Of a DNA stretch of 64,000 bases, positions 1 to 9,035 are shown one piece after another. The notes beneath the pieces are model-generated. The model made no database searches and was not told the origin of the DNA. It was given only the letters and a program-made list of their open reading frames with translations. Each line of letters begins with the position of its first letter. The stretch's first letter is position 1. Source of the stretch: an uncultured Marinoscillum sp. (GTDB taxonomy: Bacteria; Bacteroidota; Bacteroidia; Cytophagales; MED-G16); contig CACOFQ010000006.1 in the NCBI GenBank assembly GCA_902626505.1, positions 1 through 64,000 of the forward strand, in the 5' to 3' direction. The position numbers were made by a program, and so were the translations under genes.

Positions 1-240
1 ATAAATTATTTTATTCCATAGTCCCAAATCCTGGATTAATTCTAAGGTAGCATTATTATTTAAAAGAACAGTATTTGGTCCATTTTCACAAATAAAATTT
101 TTAATAGATTTAGACTGTATAATTCCACCAATACTATCTTTAGATTCAACTATTAAAAAATCATCTGATTTTTTCGATAAAAAGTGAGCAGTACTTAAAC
201 CTGATATACCCGCTCCTATTATTAGTGTTTCTGTTTGCAT
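1..240 (-). CDS. hemG: Protoporphyrinogen oxidase, N-terminal part (runs off left edge)
   Basis: The first 80 codons of a flavin-dependent amino-oxidase-type protein, starting at an ATG at 240 and open to the window edge. The N-terminus shows a dinucleotide-binding fold (IIGAGISGLSTAH, residues 7-19), an acidic residue ending the second strand (VE at about 29-30), and then the GGI and ENGPNT motifs typical of HemY-type protoporphyrinogen oxidase, which oxidises protoporphyrinogen IX to protoporphyrin IX using FAD. It starts 11 bases downstream of hemH, so it is the last visible gene of the haem operon. The family is inferred from the N-terminus and the operon; other FAD amine oxidases (for example phytoene desaturase-like) share these motifs but fit the context less well. 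Confidence 0.8.
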   Translation of the reverse strand, partial: MQTETLIIGAGISGLSTAHFLSKKSDDFLIVESKDSIGGIIQSKSIKNFICENGPNTVLLNNNATLELIQDLGLWNKIIY

Positions 241-251
241 TCTAAAATATC

Positions 252-1262
252 CTAAGCTTTATTAATAACCCATTTAGCGATAACATTTGCCCAATCATCG
301 TTATCATTAAGACAAGGAACATAATTATAAGATATACCTCCAGCTTCAAGAAAATCTTCCTTTCCTTCCATAGCAATTTCTTCAAGAGTTTCAAGACAGT
401 CTGTTACAAATGCTGGAGTTATAATAATTAACTTTTTTTTGCCTTGCTTGGGTAATCTTTTAAGTTCAAAATCAGTATATGGCTTTAACCATGGTTGAAG
501 AGGGAGTCTTGACTGAAATGAATTACTGTATGAAGTATTATTAAGATGTAATTTTTTAATTATTAATTCTGTTGTCTGAAGTACTTGATGTCTGTAACAA
601 GTTTTATGTGCTTCAGAGTTTTTATTACAACAATCATCCTCCTTGAAACAATGTTGATTAGTGGTATCTGATATTTTTATATGGCTCTCTGGAATACCGT
701 GATAAGAAAATAATATATGATCATAATCTAAACCTTTAATATTGGATAATATGTTTTTACACATTACATTAATATAGTCTTCATCATTATAGAAAGGCGG
801 AATAACTGTTTTTTTTAATTTAGGAAATGAAGAAATAATCTCTTGATTTACTTTTTCTACAACAGTCTCATATGATGACATTGCATAGTGTGGATAAAGA
901 GGCAATACAATAATTTCTTTAACCCCATCATTTTGTAATTTTTCTAATCCCTTATTAATTGAAATTGAACCGTAACGCATAGCAAGTGCTACAGGGATAT
1001 CGACTAATGATTTTACCTTTGAATAAAGCTTCTTCGATAATACTATAAGTGGGGATCCTTCTTTCCACCAAATTTTTTTATATGCCTCAGCAGATTTTTT
1101 TGGCCTAGTGTTTAATATTATTCCCTTAACTAATAACCACCTTAGAATATAATTGTATTCAATTACCCTACCATCCATTAAGAATTCTTCTAAATATTTT
1201 TTAACATCTTTTATTGATGTACTATCGGGCGAGCCAAGGTTTATCATCAACAGACCTTTCAT
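252..1262 (-). CDS. hemH: Ferrochelatase
   Basis: A 336-residue protein that inserts Fe2+ into protoporphyrin IX, the last step of haem synthesis. Visible family motifs are the NLGSP start, SYHGIPESH (residues 186-194, with catalytic His188), FQSRLPLQPWLKP (249-261), and the acidic FVTDCLETLEE segment (285-295). A Cys-rich insertion, Cys205, Cys211, Cys212 and Cys222, follows the catalytic His. Some bacterial ferrochelatases carry a [2Fe-2S] cluster, and these residues could be ligands, but that is inference. It sits 3 bases after hemN and 11 bases before the protoporphyrinogen oxidase in the same operon. Length is normal for the family. Confidence 0.95.
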   Translation of the reverse strand: MKGLLMINLGSPDSTSIKDVKKYLEEFLMDGRVIEYNYILRWLLVKGIILNTRPKKSAEAYKKIWWKEGSPLIVLSKKLYSKVKSLVDIPVALAMRYGSISINKGLEKLQNDGVKEIIVLPLYPHYAMSSYETVVEKVNQEIISSFPKLKKTVIPPFYNDEDYINVMCKNILSNIKGLDYDHILFSYHGIPESHIKISDTTNQHCFKEDDCCNKNSEAHKTCYRHQVLQTTELIIKKLHLNNTSYSNSFQSRLPLQPWLKPYTDFELKRLPKQGKKKLIIITPAFVTDCLETLEEIAMEGKEDFLEAGGISYNYVPCLNDNDDWANVIAKWVINKA

Positions 1263-1265
1263 AAA

Positions 1266-2645
1266 CTATATTGTTTTAGAGTATGTACCTATTTTTTTAC
1301 TCATTAAAGGATCAAATTTCATTGAAATATTTCTGGTGAACAACCTTCCACTTTTGTGTACAGTTATCTTTTCGCCGTGTATATCCATTAGACCATCTTC
1401 AATAAAATCAACAAAATTAGAAGAATCAAATTCTAATATGCTAATTATTTCGTACAGAGGACAATCAAAATATTCTGCTACCTCATTAAAATCAACATAA
1501 TAATTACACATTATTGAATTTATAACATGTCTAATTACTTTTTCATTATGAGTCAAGGAATACCCACGATAAACAGACAAGTTGTTATCCTCTATATTTC
1601 TAATATATTCCATTGTATTTTTAAAATTTTGACTGTAAGCAGAATGTAATTGAGATATTGATGATGCCCCAAATCCATAAACCTGGCCCGTTGTTTGCCT
1701 TGTGCAATATCCTTGAAAATTACGGTGCAATTTTTTTTCTTTTAAGGCAATTGCAAAATCATCTTCAGGTTTAGAATAATGGTCCATACCAATGGATATA
1801 TATCCTGCTTGGGTAAGTTGATCGTAAGAATTCTCATACATTGTAGCTTTACTTTCGGAAGATGGAAACCCAATATCTTCTAATATCTTCTGACGTGGAA
1901 GTACAGACGGGACATGAGCATAAGAAAACGTAACAATTCTATCTGTCCCTAAATTAATTGCTTTATCTATTGTCTCTTTGAAACTATCAACTGTTTGTAA
2001 CGGGAGTCCATATACTAAATCTATATTAGTTCCAGAGAACCCTGTATCTTCAATTTTTTTAACAATTTCTTCTATAGGTCTCTTAGAAGGTCTTCGGTTG
2101 ATGGCATCCAAAACGTCTTTTCTGAAATCTTGTATTCCAATTGATATTCTATTAAAACCATAATTTTTTAAAAGATCTATATGTCTAAATTCTAGATGTG
2201 CAGGATTACACTCGATAGCCATTTCATAATTTTCAGATAAATTAAAATTATCCTTTATTTTGTTGGTGATCTTTTCAATGTACTTATAAGAAATAGCATT
2301 TGGTGTTCCGCCGCCCCAATGAATTTGAGTTAAATTTCTTCGTCTATCTATTTTAGAGGAAACAAAATCAATTTCTTTCATAACAGCATCAACATACCTT
2401 TCTAGAAAAGGACGAGAAAAACCAGTCTCTGTAGTACAGCCACAAAAGTGACAAATTTGAGGGCAGAAAGGAACATGAACATATACAGAAACATTTCTTG
2501 GAGATTCATGATTTGATTTCTCAACACTTTTTATGTAATCATCATTTCCATAATTCTCATTAAAAAAAGTTGCTGGAGGATAAGAAGTATAACGAGGTCC
2601 TGATGCGTTATATTTTTTTATAAGTTCTCTATAGTTTTTTATCAT
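1266..2645 (-). CDS. hemN: Oxygen-independent coproporphyrinogen III oxidase (radical SAM)
   Basis: A 459-residue HemN that decarboxylates two propionates of coproporphyrinogen III to give protoporphyrinogen IX, using S-adenosylmethionine and a [4Fe-4S] cluster. The cluster motif CPQICHFCGC (Cys61, Cys65, Cys68 plus Cys70) matches the HemN-specific CxxxCxxCxC pattern, and GGGTP (111-115) is the SAM-binding motif. The N-terminal GPRYTSYPPA segment and the C-terminal HemN domain are present, which separates it from shorter HemW-like relatives. Start and hemE stop overlap by one base (TAATG), implying translational coupling. No oxygen-dependent hemF is seen in the window. Confidence 0.95.
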   Translation of the reverse strand: MIKNYRELIKKYNASGPRYTSYPPATFFNENYGNDDYIKSVEKSNHESPRNVSVYVHVPFCPQICHFCGCTTETGFSRPFLERYVDAVMKEIDFVSSKIDRRRNLTQIHWGGGTPNAISYKYIEKITNKIKDNFNLSENYEMAIECNPAHLEFRHIDLLKNYGFNRISIGIQDFRKDVLDAINRRPSKRPIEEIVKKIEDTGFSGTNIDLVYGLPLQTVDSFKETIDKAINLGTDRIVTFSYAHVPSVLPRQKILEDIGFPSSESKATMYENSYDQLTQAGYISIGMDHYSKPEDDFAIALKEKKLHRNFQGYCTRQTTGQVYGFGASSISQLHSAYSQNFKNTMEYIRNIEDNNLSVYRGYSLTHNEKVIRHVINSIMCNYYVDFNEVAEYFDCPLYEIISILEFDSSNFVDFIEDGLMDIHGEKITVHKSGRLFTRNISMKFDPLMSKKIGTYSKTI

Positions 2646-3667
2646 TAATTTCTATTCCAATTAGTTTCTTTAATCCATTGAACAACGTATTTAACTTTTT
2701 TATAATCAATATCAGGTAAAAATCCATGACCAAGATTAAATATCCAATCATCGTTATGTTCACCAAATTTTAATAAATTATTTAAATATATGTCAATATC
2801 ATCATATGATGAATAAAACAATCTAGGATTCATATTACCTTGAATTCCTACTTTACTATCTACAATTTTTCTAGCATATTCAATAGATAAATTCCAATCA
2901 ATACTAACAAAATCACAAATATCTTTATTTATATACCTTAATCCATCATTAAAGTTTTTAGGGAAAAAAATTGTTGGCACATTTTTTTGTTTTGCTGCCT
3001 CTAAAATTTTTGTTGACAAAGGTAAAATTAATTTTTTGTATAGTTCAGATGGTATGATTCCACAATAAGTTTCAAAGAGCTGAAAACAATCAATACCTGA
3101 TGAGGCTTGACCCTGTACATACTCAATAGAAGCTTCAGTTAATTTTTCTAGTAAATAAACACTCTCCTTTTTGTTCGAATAAAAAAATTTTAGTGCATTG
3201 TTAAAACTCTTATCTTTTTCATCACCCCTAAACATAAAAAGGAATGTAGTAAGTGGACCCCCACAAAACCCTATAAGTGGAGTTTTTTTATTGATTGATT
3301 TAATCTGTTTTATATTAGAATATACGTAATCTAGTTTAGTTGCATCAAATGATAACGAACTAATGTTGTTTAAAGAAATTGGATTGTGAAATTTAGGGCC
3401 ATTATCGGTAAATTCTAGTTTCATTCCTATTGATTCTGGAATAATTAAGATGTCAGAGAAAAGAATTGCAGCGTCAACACCTAAATCATCTATTGGCATT
3501 AATGTAACTTGAGATGCTAACTCTTTATTTTTCATCATATCATGAAAACTATATTTTAATTTAAGCTTTTGATAAGATGGGAGTATTCTTCCCGCCTGTC
3601 TCATAAACCATACTGGTGGTCTTGTAGTTTTATTTCCTGATAAAGTATCTAAAAAGATAGAACTCAT
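2645..3667 (-). CDS. hemE: Uroporphyrinogen decarboxylase
   Basis: A 340-residue enzyme that converts uroporphyrinogen III to coproporphyrinogen III. The signature RPPVWFMRQAGRILPSY lies near residues 16-32, followed by the LFSDIL segment with the catalytic Asp, GFCGGPLTTF, and ETYCGIIP. The usual QGN(L/V)DP motif reads QGNMNP here, an Asp-to-Asn change at a normally well conserved position, which may be tolerated or lineage-specific. The start lies two bases after the hemL stop region, and the stop overlaps the hemN start. Cytoplasmic, no cofactor expected. Confidence 0.95.
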   Translation of the reverse strand: MSSIFLDTLSGNKTTRPPVWFMRQAGRILPSYQKLKLKYSFHDMMKNKELASQVTLMPIDDLGVDAAILFSDILIIPESIGMKLEFTDNGPKFHNPISLNNISSLSFDATKLDYVYSNIKQIKSINKKTPLIGFCGGPLTTFLFMFRGDEKDKSFNNALKFFYSNKKESVYLLEKLTEASIEYVQGQASSGIDCFQLFETYCGIIPSELYKKLILPLSTKILEAAKQKNVPTIFFPKNFNDGLRYINKDICDFVSIDWNLSIEYARKIVDSKVGIQGNMNPRLFYSSYDDIDIYLNNLLKFGEHNDDWIFNLGHGFLPDIDYKKVKYVVQWIKETNWNRN

Positions 3668-3669
3668 AT

Positions 3670-4950
3670 TTATAAATTCTTTAAAGCTATTTTATTTGAC
3701 TTAATTATTTTATCAATGTCTCCATCAGATAAAGCGGTTGAAAAAAAACAACACTCATATTGAGAAGGTGGTAAATATATTCCCAAGTCCAACATGTTTT
3801 TAAAATACTTAGCATACTTATCTGTATCACAATTTAATGCATCATCAAAGTTAGATACGGAATTACTTTCAGTGAAAAACAACGTCATCATGGACCCAAC
3901 CCTATTAATTACTGCTTTAGAATCAGTTTCTTTAATATTATTAATAAACCCATCATAAATCTTCGCTGAAATATTTTCAAGGGTTTTGAATGTATTTAAA
4001 TTAAGTCTTTTCAATACAGAAAGCCCAGCATTCATTGCGAGTGGATTTCCTGATAATGTTCCAGCTTGATATACTGGCCCTTTTGGAGCCAAAAAATTCA
4101 TAATTTTCTTATTTCCACCGTAAGCTCCTACTGGTAGTCCGCCACCAATTACTTTTCCAAGTGTAGTAATATCGGGCAAAACATTATAGAGTTCTTGTGC
4201 GCCACCAGCTGAAACCCTAAAGCCCGTCATTACCTCATCAAAAATTAAAAGGCACTGATGTCTAACTGACATCTCCTTTAATGACTTTAGAAAATCGTAA
4301 TTTGGAGTAACTAAACCCATATTTCCTGCAATAGGCTCAACAATTATTGCCGCTACATTATCTGTGTTTTTATTTAATATTTCCTCAACCGAACTCGCAT
4401 CATTAAACCTTGCAATCATTGTATCTTTTGCAATATTTTTAGTAACCCCAGGACTATCAGGCAATCCTAGTGTTAATGCTCCTGACCCTGCCTTGATTAA
4501 AAAACTATCTCCATGGCCATGATAATTCCCAGCAAACTTTATTATTATTTCTTTATTTGTGTATCCCCTTGCAAGTCTTATAGCGCTCATAGTAGCTTCT
4601 GTTCCTGAGTTAACCATTCTGACTGATTCAATTGACGGTACCATGTCAATTATTGTTTTAGCAATTTCCGTTTCGATGAGCGTAGGGGCCCCATAGGTTG
4701 TTCCTTGCTCCGAACATAAATTAATTGCAGAAATTGTTTCACTATCAGAATGTCCAAAAATTAGTGGTCCCCATGATGACACACAATCTATGTATTCATT
4801 TCCGTCAATATCATAAAGTTTACTACCTAAACCTTTTTCAAAAAAAATAGGATCACATTTAACACTTTTAAATGCTCTCACTGGAGAGTTAACGCCACCA
4901 GGAATTACTTCCAGAGATTCTTTAAATGCCTGGATGCTTTTTTTATACAT
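3670..4950 (-). CDS. hemL: Glutamate-1-semialdehyde 2,1-aminomutase
   Basis: A 426-residue PLP enzyme that isomerises glutamate-1-semialdehyde to 5-aminolevulinate, the second step of the C5 pathway begun by HemA. It starts with the characteristic IPGGVNSPVRAF (16-27). MVNSGTEATMSAIRLARG (112-129) binds the phosphate, Asp238 in IFDEVMTGFR contacts the PLP nitrogen, and Lys266 in LGKVIGGGLPVGAYGG forms the Schiff base. It overlaps the end of hemB by 8 bases. The motifs separate it from ornithine or 4-aminobutyrate aminotransferases. Confidence 0.96.
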   Translation of the reverse strand: MYKKSIQAFKESLEVIPGGVNSPVRAFKSVKCDPIFFEKGLGSKLYDIDGNEYIDCVSSWGPLIFGHSDSETISAINLCSEQGTTYGAPTLIETEIAKTIIDMVPSIESVRMVNSGTEATMSAIRLARGYTNKEIIIKFAGNYHGHGDSFLIKAGSGALTLGLPDSPGVTKNIAKDTMIARFNDASSVEEILNKNTDNVAAIIVEPIAGNMGLVTPNYDFLKSLKEMSVRHQCLLIFDEVMTGFRVSAGGAQELYNVLPDITTLGKVIGGGLPVGAYGGNKKIMNFLAPKGPVYQAGTLSGNPLAMNAGLSVLKRLNLNTFKTLENISAKIYDGFINNIKETDSKAVINRVGSMMTLFFTESNSVSNFDDALNCDTDKYAKYFKNMLDLGIYLPPSQYECCFFSTALSDGDIDKIIKSNKIALKNL

Positions 4951-5923
4951 TTTTATTTAATTTTTCTGCGATTTCTAAAGCATGATATGAAATTATTGCA
5001 CTCGCTCCAGCTCTTTTCATTGATATTAAAATTTCAAAAATAATGTCAAATCTTTCAATCCAATTATTTCCTGATGCAGCAGCTACCATTGAAAATTCGC
5101 CACTTACATTATAAGCAATGATTGGAATATTAAACTTTGCTTTAACCCTATTAATAATATCCAAATAAGACATTGCGGGTTTAATAATAACAGCATCAGC
5201 GCCTTCGTTAATATCTAGTTCAATTTCTCGCATAGCTTCAGATGAATTTTTAAAGTTCATCTGATAAGTTTTTCTGTCTCCATGAGAAGGCGAGTTATTA
5301 GCTGCATCTCTAAATGGTCCATAAAATGCTGATGCATATTTTACACTGTACGAAAATATAGGTGTTTTTTGAAAACCATTTTTGTCTAATGATTCTCTAA
5401 TATGTAATACCCTACCATCCATCATATCTGAAGGGGCTAATACATCTGCTCCCGCTTTAGCTAACGATATTGCCTGCTTAGTAAGGTTTTCTACTGTTGT
5501 ATCATTATCAACGTCTCCGTCTATAATCGTGCCACAATGTCCGTGAGTTGTATACTGACAATTACAAAGGTCTGCAATCACTAAAATTTCAGGATATTTT
5601 TTTTTTATAAATTTCAAAGCCGTTTGAATAATACCATTCGAATTATGGGAAACGTGTCCGTGTTCATCTTTTTTTTCGGGAACACCAAATAAAATAATAC
5701 TTCGTATTTTGTTAGAAATTATTTTATCAAAAATTTCTGGCAGCATATCAATGGAGAACTGAAATTGATTTGGCATTGACCTAATTTCTTTTTTTATATT
5801 TTTACCATCACAAACAAAAACAGGGTAAATCAGATCCTCAACGCGTAAATGTGTATCTTCCACCATATCACGAATTATTGAATTGTATCTCAATCTTCTA
5901 AGTCTTACGTTAGGGTAACTCAT
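4943..5923 (-). CDS. hemB: Porphobilinogen synthase (5-aminolevulinate dehydratase)
   Basis: A 326-residue enzyme that condenses two 5-aminolevulinates into porphobilinogen. The segment DLCNCQYTTHGHCG holds Cys120, Cys122 and Cys130, the zinc-binding triad, so this looks like a Zn-type rather than a purely Mg-type enzyme. The two Schiff-base lysines are Lys195 (SVKYASAFYGPFRDA) and Lys248 (VIIKPAMSYLD). RLRRLRYN at the N-terminus is also typical. It starts two bases after the hemD stop region and overlaps hemL by 8 bases, placing it inside one tightly coupled haem operon. Confidence 0.96.
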   Translation of the reverse strand: MSYPNVRLRRLRYNSIIRDMVEDTHLRVEDLIYPVFVCDGKNIKKEIRSMPNQFQFSIDMLPEIFDKIISNKIRSIILFGVPEKKDEHGHVSHNSNGIIQTALKFIKKKYPEILVIADLCNCQYTTHGHCGTIIDGDVDNDTTVENLTKQAISLAKAGADVLAPSDMMDGRVLHIRESLDKNGFQKTPIFSYSVKYASAFYGPFRDAANNSPSHGDRKTYQMNFKNSSEAMREIELDINEGADAVIIKPAMSYLDIINRVKAKFNIPIIAYNVSGEFSMVAAASGNNWIERFDIIFEILISMKRAGASAIISYHALEIAEKLNKNV

Positions 5924-5925
5924 TG

Positions 5926-6639
5926 TTAACTTATTTTTAAATTAGAAATAATTGACTGTGAAATTCCTTCATAACTTTGCATTTTAGAGGTAAAAAGAGG
6001 GTTAAAGCCTTTCTCTTTTATAAATGAAGAGGTAGTTTCTCCTATGCTAATAATTGATGTTTTAGATACATCATATAAATTTTGAAAGGATAGAAAGCAG
6101 GAGGGACTTGTAAACACTGTGTAGGTCTCTTTTTTATTTAATAATGATTCTAAATTTCTATTCACAATTTTTATAAGCTCTGTTTTATACGGTACAAATT
6201 TCGTTAAATAACAAATCAATTTCAGATTTTCAAACAAGTAATTTTTTGCTAAGTTCCCCTGCACTAGCATAACCTTCTTTGATTCAAGTATTTTAATGCT
6301 TTTTAAATCATCAAATAGAATATTAGAATAGCTTCTTTTAGCAGTATAGACTGAATCAAGTTTTTGTTTTTTAAGCTCTAAAGCTGTTTTTGATCCAATA
6401 CATATTGATTTCATTGATGATTTATCCTGTGATTTTATATTTTTATGATCAAAGAAATATTTTACTCCGTTTTTTGAAGTGAAAATGAAATAATCGAAGT
6501 CACTTAATAAAAATTCTAAGTCCTGACTATAAGGTAAAGTTTTAATCATGGGAAAATGAAAGGTTTTAATACCTTTTTCATTTAACATATTGAACCCTTC
6601 GGTTTCACCGTCATTAGTCAAAATAACATTATACCCCAT
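5926..6639 (-). CDS. hemD: Uroporphyrinogen-III synthase (divergent)
   Basis: A 237-residue protein with the layout of HemD, which closes and inverts ring D of hydroxymethylbilane to give uroporphyrinogen III. HemD is poorly conserved in sequence, so support comes from length, from the FIFTSKNGVKYFF stretch near residues 51-63, from a second-domain FTSPSCFLSF stretch, from a C-terminal SIGETTSSFIKEKG segment, and above all from its place between hemC and hemB. The start ATG lies 15 bases after the hemC stop. Moderately diverged, but no other function fits a complete hem operon. Confidence 0.85.
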   Translation of the reverse strand: MGYNVILTNDGETEGFNMLNEKGIKTFHFPMIKTLPYSQDLEFLLSDFDYFIFTSKNGVKYFFDHKNIKSQDKSSMKSICIGSKTALELKKQKLDSVYTAKRSYSNILFDDLKSIKILESKKVMLVQGNLAKNYLFENLKLICYLTKFVPYKTELIKIVNRNLESLLNKKETYTVFTSPSCFLSFQNLYDVSKTSIISIGETTSSFIKEKGFNPLFTSKMQSYEGISQSIISNLKIS

Positions 6640-6654
6640 AATTATTATTTATAA

Positions 6655-7575
6655 TTAACGAGTTCCAGCAAGTATATCATCTCCTCCATTATTTAAAATT
6701 TTATGAGCAAGATCAACGCCGATATTTTTATTAGAGTTATACTCCAATTCGAGTATTTTGGTTATGGCTTCATTACCATTTAAAGATAGAACGGTACCTT
6801 TTATAATTAATTTATTATTCTCTATTTTACAATACGCACCAATAGGAGACGTACAACCTCCTTTAAGAGTTTTTAAGAATAAACGTTCCTGAGAGACACA
6901 GACCCTGGTTTTCTCATGGTTTAATTGCGAAACCATTTCTTTAATTTCACCTTCATTTCTTGTTTCAACTGCAATAGCACCTTGACTAGGAGCATTAAGC
7001 ATTTGATTATCATCAAAAAAATTACTAACTCTTTCTAACATATTGAGACGTTGCAATCCTGCAGCTGCCAGAACTAATCCATCACAATAATTATTGTCCA
7101 TTTTATGAATTCTAGTATCAATATTCCCCCTTATACTAATAACATTTAACGATGGGTTAAGTCGTAATATTTGAGCTTTTCGTCTATTAGACGAGGTTGC
7201 AATTACAGAATTTGGTTTTAATTTATCAAAAGGTATATTATTAGATGAAAGAAAGGAATCACGGTGATCTCCTCTTTTTAATATAGCAGCATGAAATAAA
7301 TGTGGGTTTGTATCTACAGGCAAATCCTTCAGGCTATGAACAGCTATATCAATTTCACCTTTAATTAAGCTTTCTTGTATTTCTTTTACAAAAAAACCTT
7401 TTTCAATGGATGATTCAAGGGGCTCAGTCAAGAACTTATCTCCTTTAGTAACAATTTTTTTTAATTTAAAGGTATTATCTGGAAATAGCTCTTTTAATTT
7501 ATTTAGGACAAGATTGGTTTGATATAAAGCTAACTTACTGCCTCTAGTACCTAAAACAATTTCCTTACTCATCAT
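6655..7575 (-). CDS. hemC: Hydroxymethylbilane synthase (porphobilinogen deaminase)
   Basis: A 306-residue enzyme that polymerises four porphobilinogens into hydroxymethylbilane. It opens with VLGTRGSKLALYQT, has the catalytic Asp84 in HSLKDLP, ATSSNRRKAQ (127-136) for substrate binding, and Cys241 in LKGGCTSPIGAYC, which carries the dipyrromethane cofactor. Two adjacent ATG codons are possible starts (7575 and 7572). The first overlaps the end of hemA by 11 bases. Length is usual for bacterial HemC. Confidence 0.96.
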   Translation of the reverse strand: MMSKEIVLGTRGSKLALYQTNLVLNKLKELFPDNTFKLKKIVTKGDKFLTEPLESSIEKGFFVKEIQESLIKGEIDIAVHSLKDLPVDTNPHLFHAAILKRGDHRDSFLSSNNIPFDKLKPNSVIATSSNRRKAQILRLNPSLNVISIRGNIDTRIHKMDNNYCDGLVLAAAGLQRLNMLERVSNFFDDNQMLNAPSQGAIAVETRNEGEIKEMVSQLNHEKTRVCVSQERLFLKTLKGGCTSPIGAYCKIENNKLIIKGTVLSLNGNEAITKILELEYNSNKNIGVDLAHKILNNGGDDILAGTR

Positions 7576-8821
7576 TAAATATCTTTTTAATCACCTTAAG
7601 AGCATCTTTATCTTTTCCATTATCACTCGCCAATCGAATTTTTTTGACCAGGTGATCTGACAACTTACTATATACTCTATTCATTTTAATTTTTAGACTC
7701 TCATCATCTATGTTTTCTAAGGATGATTTTAATTTCATATTATTCTGGATCAAAATTTTAATCTTATTTTTTATTGACAAAATTGATGGTCGAAGTTGTC
7801 TAGAGTTTGACCATTCATCAAACTCAATTAAAAAACTATCTATAATTTTTTGTGACTTTGTAATTTCAGCTTTCCTTTTATTATAATTCTGATTTACTAT
7901 GTCTTTAAGGTTATCAATATTTATTAAGTCAATATTTCCAATAGTTGAAATATCGTCATCTATATTTCTTGGAACAGAGAGATCAATAAACAGTAAATTT
8001 TTATTCATTTTAAGATCATATTTTTTTTCTATATCCTTTTTTGAAATGAGCGGCTTTTCAGAAGAGGTAGAAAACACAACTATATCTACATCATTAATCT
8101 TACTATGCATCTGTTTATAGGGGATGGTTTTTAAACTATAGGTATCAGCAAACCTTTTACCCTTTAATTTAGTTCTATTCGTTATAATAATATCTTTAAC
8201 ATTTTTATTTAGAAGATGTTTTACTAGTAATTGAGATGTTTCTCCTGCTCCAACACAAAGAAAATTTGTTTTATGTAAATCATATTTTTTTGATATCATC
8301 TCCACTGCAGCATAACTTACTGATATGGCGCCTTTTCCAATATCAGTATTAGACCTAACATATTTACCTGTTTCGAATGATTTTTGAAACATCCTTTCCA
8401 AAATTGGTCCTAACAAATTTTTATCCTTTGCATAATAAAAAGCATCTTTAATCTGATCAACTATTTGAAACTCGCCAATTATCATTGACTCTAAACCAGA
8501 TATTAATCTAAATAAGTGTCTCGATACCTCCATAGAACCTGTCTTTGTAGCGACATATGGAGAAAGGCCTTCAGAGTATTTCTTATATTTTACTAAACAT
8601 TTCATTATCAAATGAAATATCTTTTTTTCCTCACCGATATGATTTTCGTATTCGTAATAAAGTTCTGTTCTATTGCAAGTTGATAAAATCACTAATCCTT
8701 CTATTGGACATTCGGTGGATAAAAGATCAAAAAACTCCATTTTTTCACTATCCTGAAAATAAAATTTTTCTCTAACCTCAATGGGAGAAGTTTTAAAATT
8801 TATACTAATTAGTCCTATCAA
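7565..8821 (-). CDS. hemA: Glutamyl-tRNA reductase
   Basis: A 418-residue NADPH-dependent enzyme that reduces glutamyl-tRNA(Glu) to glutamate-1-semialdehyde, the committed step of C5 haem synthesis. The catalytic Cys49 is in ILSTCNRTELYYEY, ESMIIGEFQIVDQ follows, and the NADP site is in CVGAGETSQLL. The frame has a stop two codons upstream and no Met before about residue 28, so a TTG at 8819-8821 must be the start. A TAGCTTTG element lies 15 bases upstream. It is the first gene of the haem operon and is divergent from the iron island, so the two could share control through the intergenic region. Confidence 0.95.
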   Translation of the reverse strand: MIGLISINFKTSPIEVREKFYFQDSEKMEFFDLLSTECPIEGLVILSTCNRTELYYEYENHIGEEKKIFHLIMKCLVKYKKYSEGLSPYVATKTGSMEVSRHLFRLISGLESMIIGEFQIVDQIKDAFYYAKDKNLLGPILERMFQKSFETGKYVRSNTDIGKGAISVSYAAVEMISKKYDLHKTNFLCVGAGETSQLLVKHLLNKNVKDIIITNRTKLKGKRFADTYSLKTIPYKQMHSKINDVDIVVFSTSSEKPLISKKDIEKKYDLKMNKNLLFIDLSVPRNIDDDISTIGNIDLINIDNLKDIVNQNYNKRKAEITKSQKIIDSFLIEFDEWSNSRQLRPSILSIKNKIKILIQNNMKLKSSLENIDDESLKIKMNRVYSKLSDHLVKKIRLASDNGKDKDALKVIKKIFNDE

Positions 8822-8835
8822 ACCTTAATTTTTTG

Positions 8836-8843
8836 CAAAGCTA
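8836..8843 (-). promoter_or_regulatory. Putative -7 promoter element of the haem operon
   Basis: On the minus strand this reads TAGCTTTG, matching the Bacteroidota -7 consensus TAnnTTTG. It ends 15 bases before the TTG start of hemA. I found no TTG (-33) element at the usual spacing, so support is the -7 match and position only. Confidence 0.45.
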
Positions 8844-8909
8844 AATCTAAAATTCTTGATGGGATAATAATTAATTGAGAATTTTAAATAAGGAAATAAT
8901 TAAAATTTG

Positions 8910-8926
8910 TTTAGAATAAATCTAAA
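8910..8926. promoter_or_regulatory. Operator-like palindrome, site A (perfect)
   Basis: TTTAGA-ATAAA-TCTAAA, a perfect inverted repeat that extends to 7-bp arms (GTTTAGA/TCTAAAC, 8909-8927). It lies in the hemA/DUF4856 intergenic region, about 110 bases before the DUF4856 start. The same form occurs in front of other units of the iron island (sites B-E), so I infer a binding site for a shared regulator, possibly of the DtxR or Fur type. The regulator gene is not in the window. Confidence 0.6.
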
Positions 8927-8973
8927 CTAAAAAATATTATCCCCGTTAAGTAAAGAATAATTATGAATGTTTA

Positions 8974-8990
8974 TTTGGAATTATTCTAAA
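8974..8990. promoter_or_regulatory. Operator-like palindrome, site B (one change)
   Basis: TTTGGA-ATTAT-TCTAAA, one change from the TTTAGA-N5-TCTAAA form. It lies 45 bases upstream of the DUF4856 start, where it would cover a promoter. Together with site A it gives this operon a double operator. Confidence 0.55.
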
Positions 8991-9035
8991 TAGAAAATAT
9001 AATTGCAGAATTATTTAATAAAAAACAATAATATA

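Noticed and set aside
1153..1500. Plus-strand reading frame across the hemH/hemN junction
   Set aside because: It lies antisense over two well-supported haem genes and shows no family features; likewise other opposite-strand frames in the hem operon.
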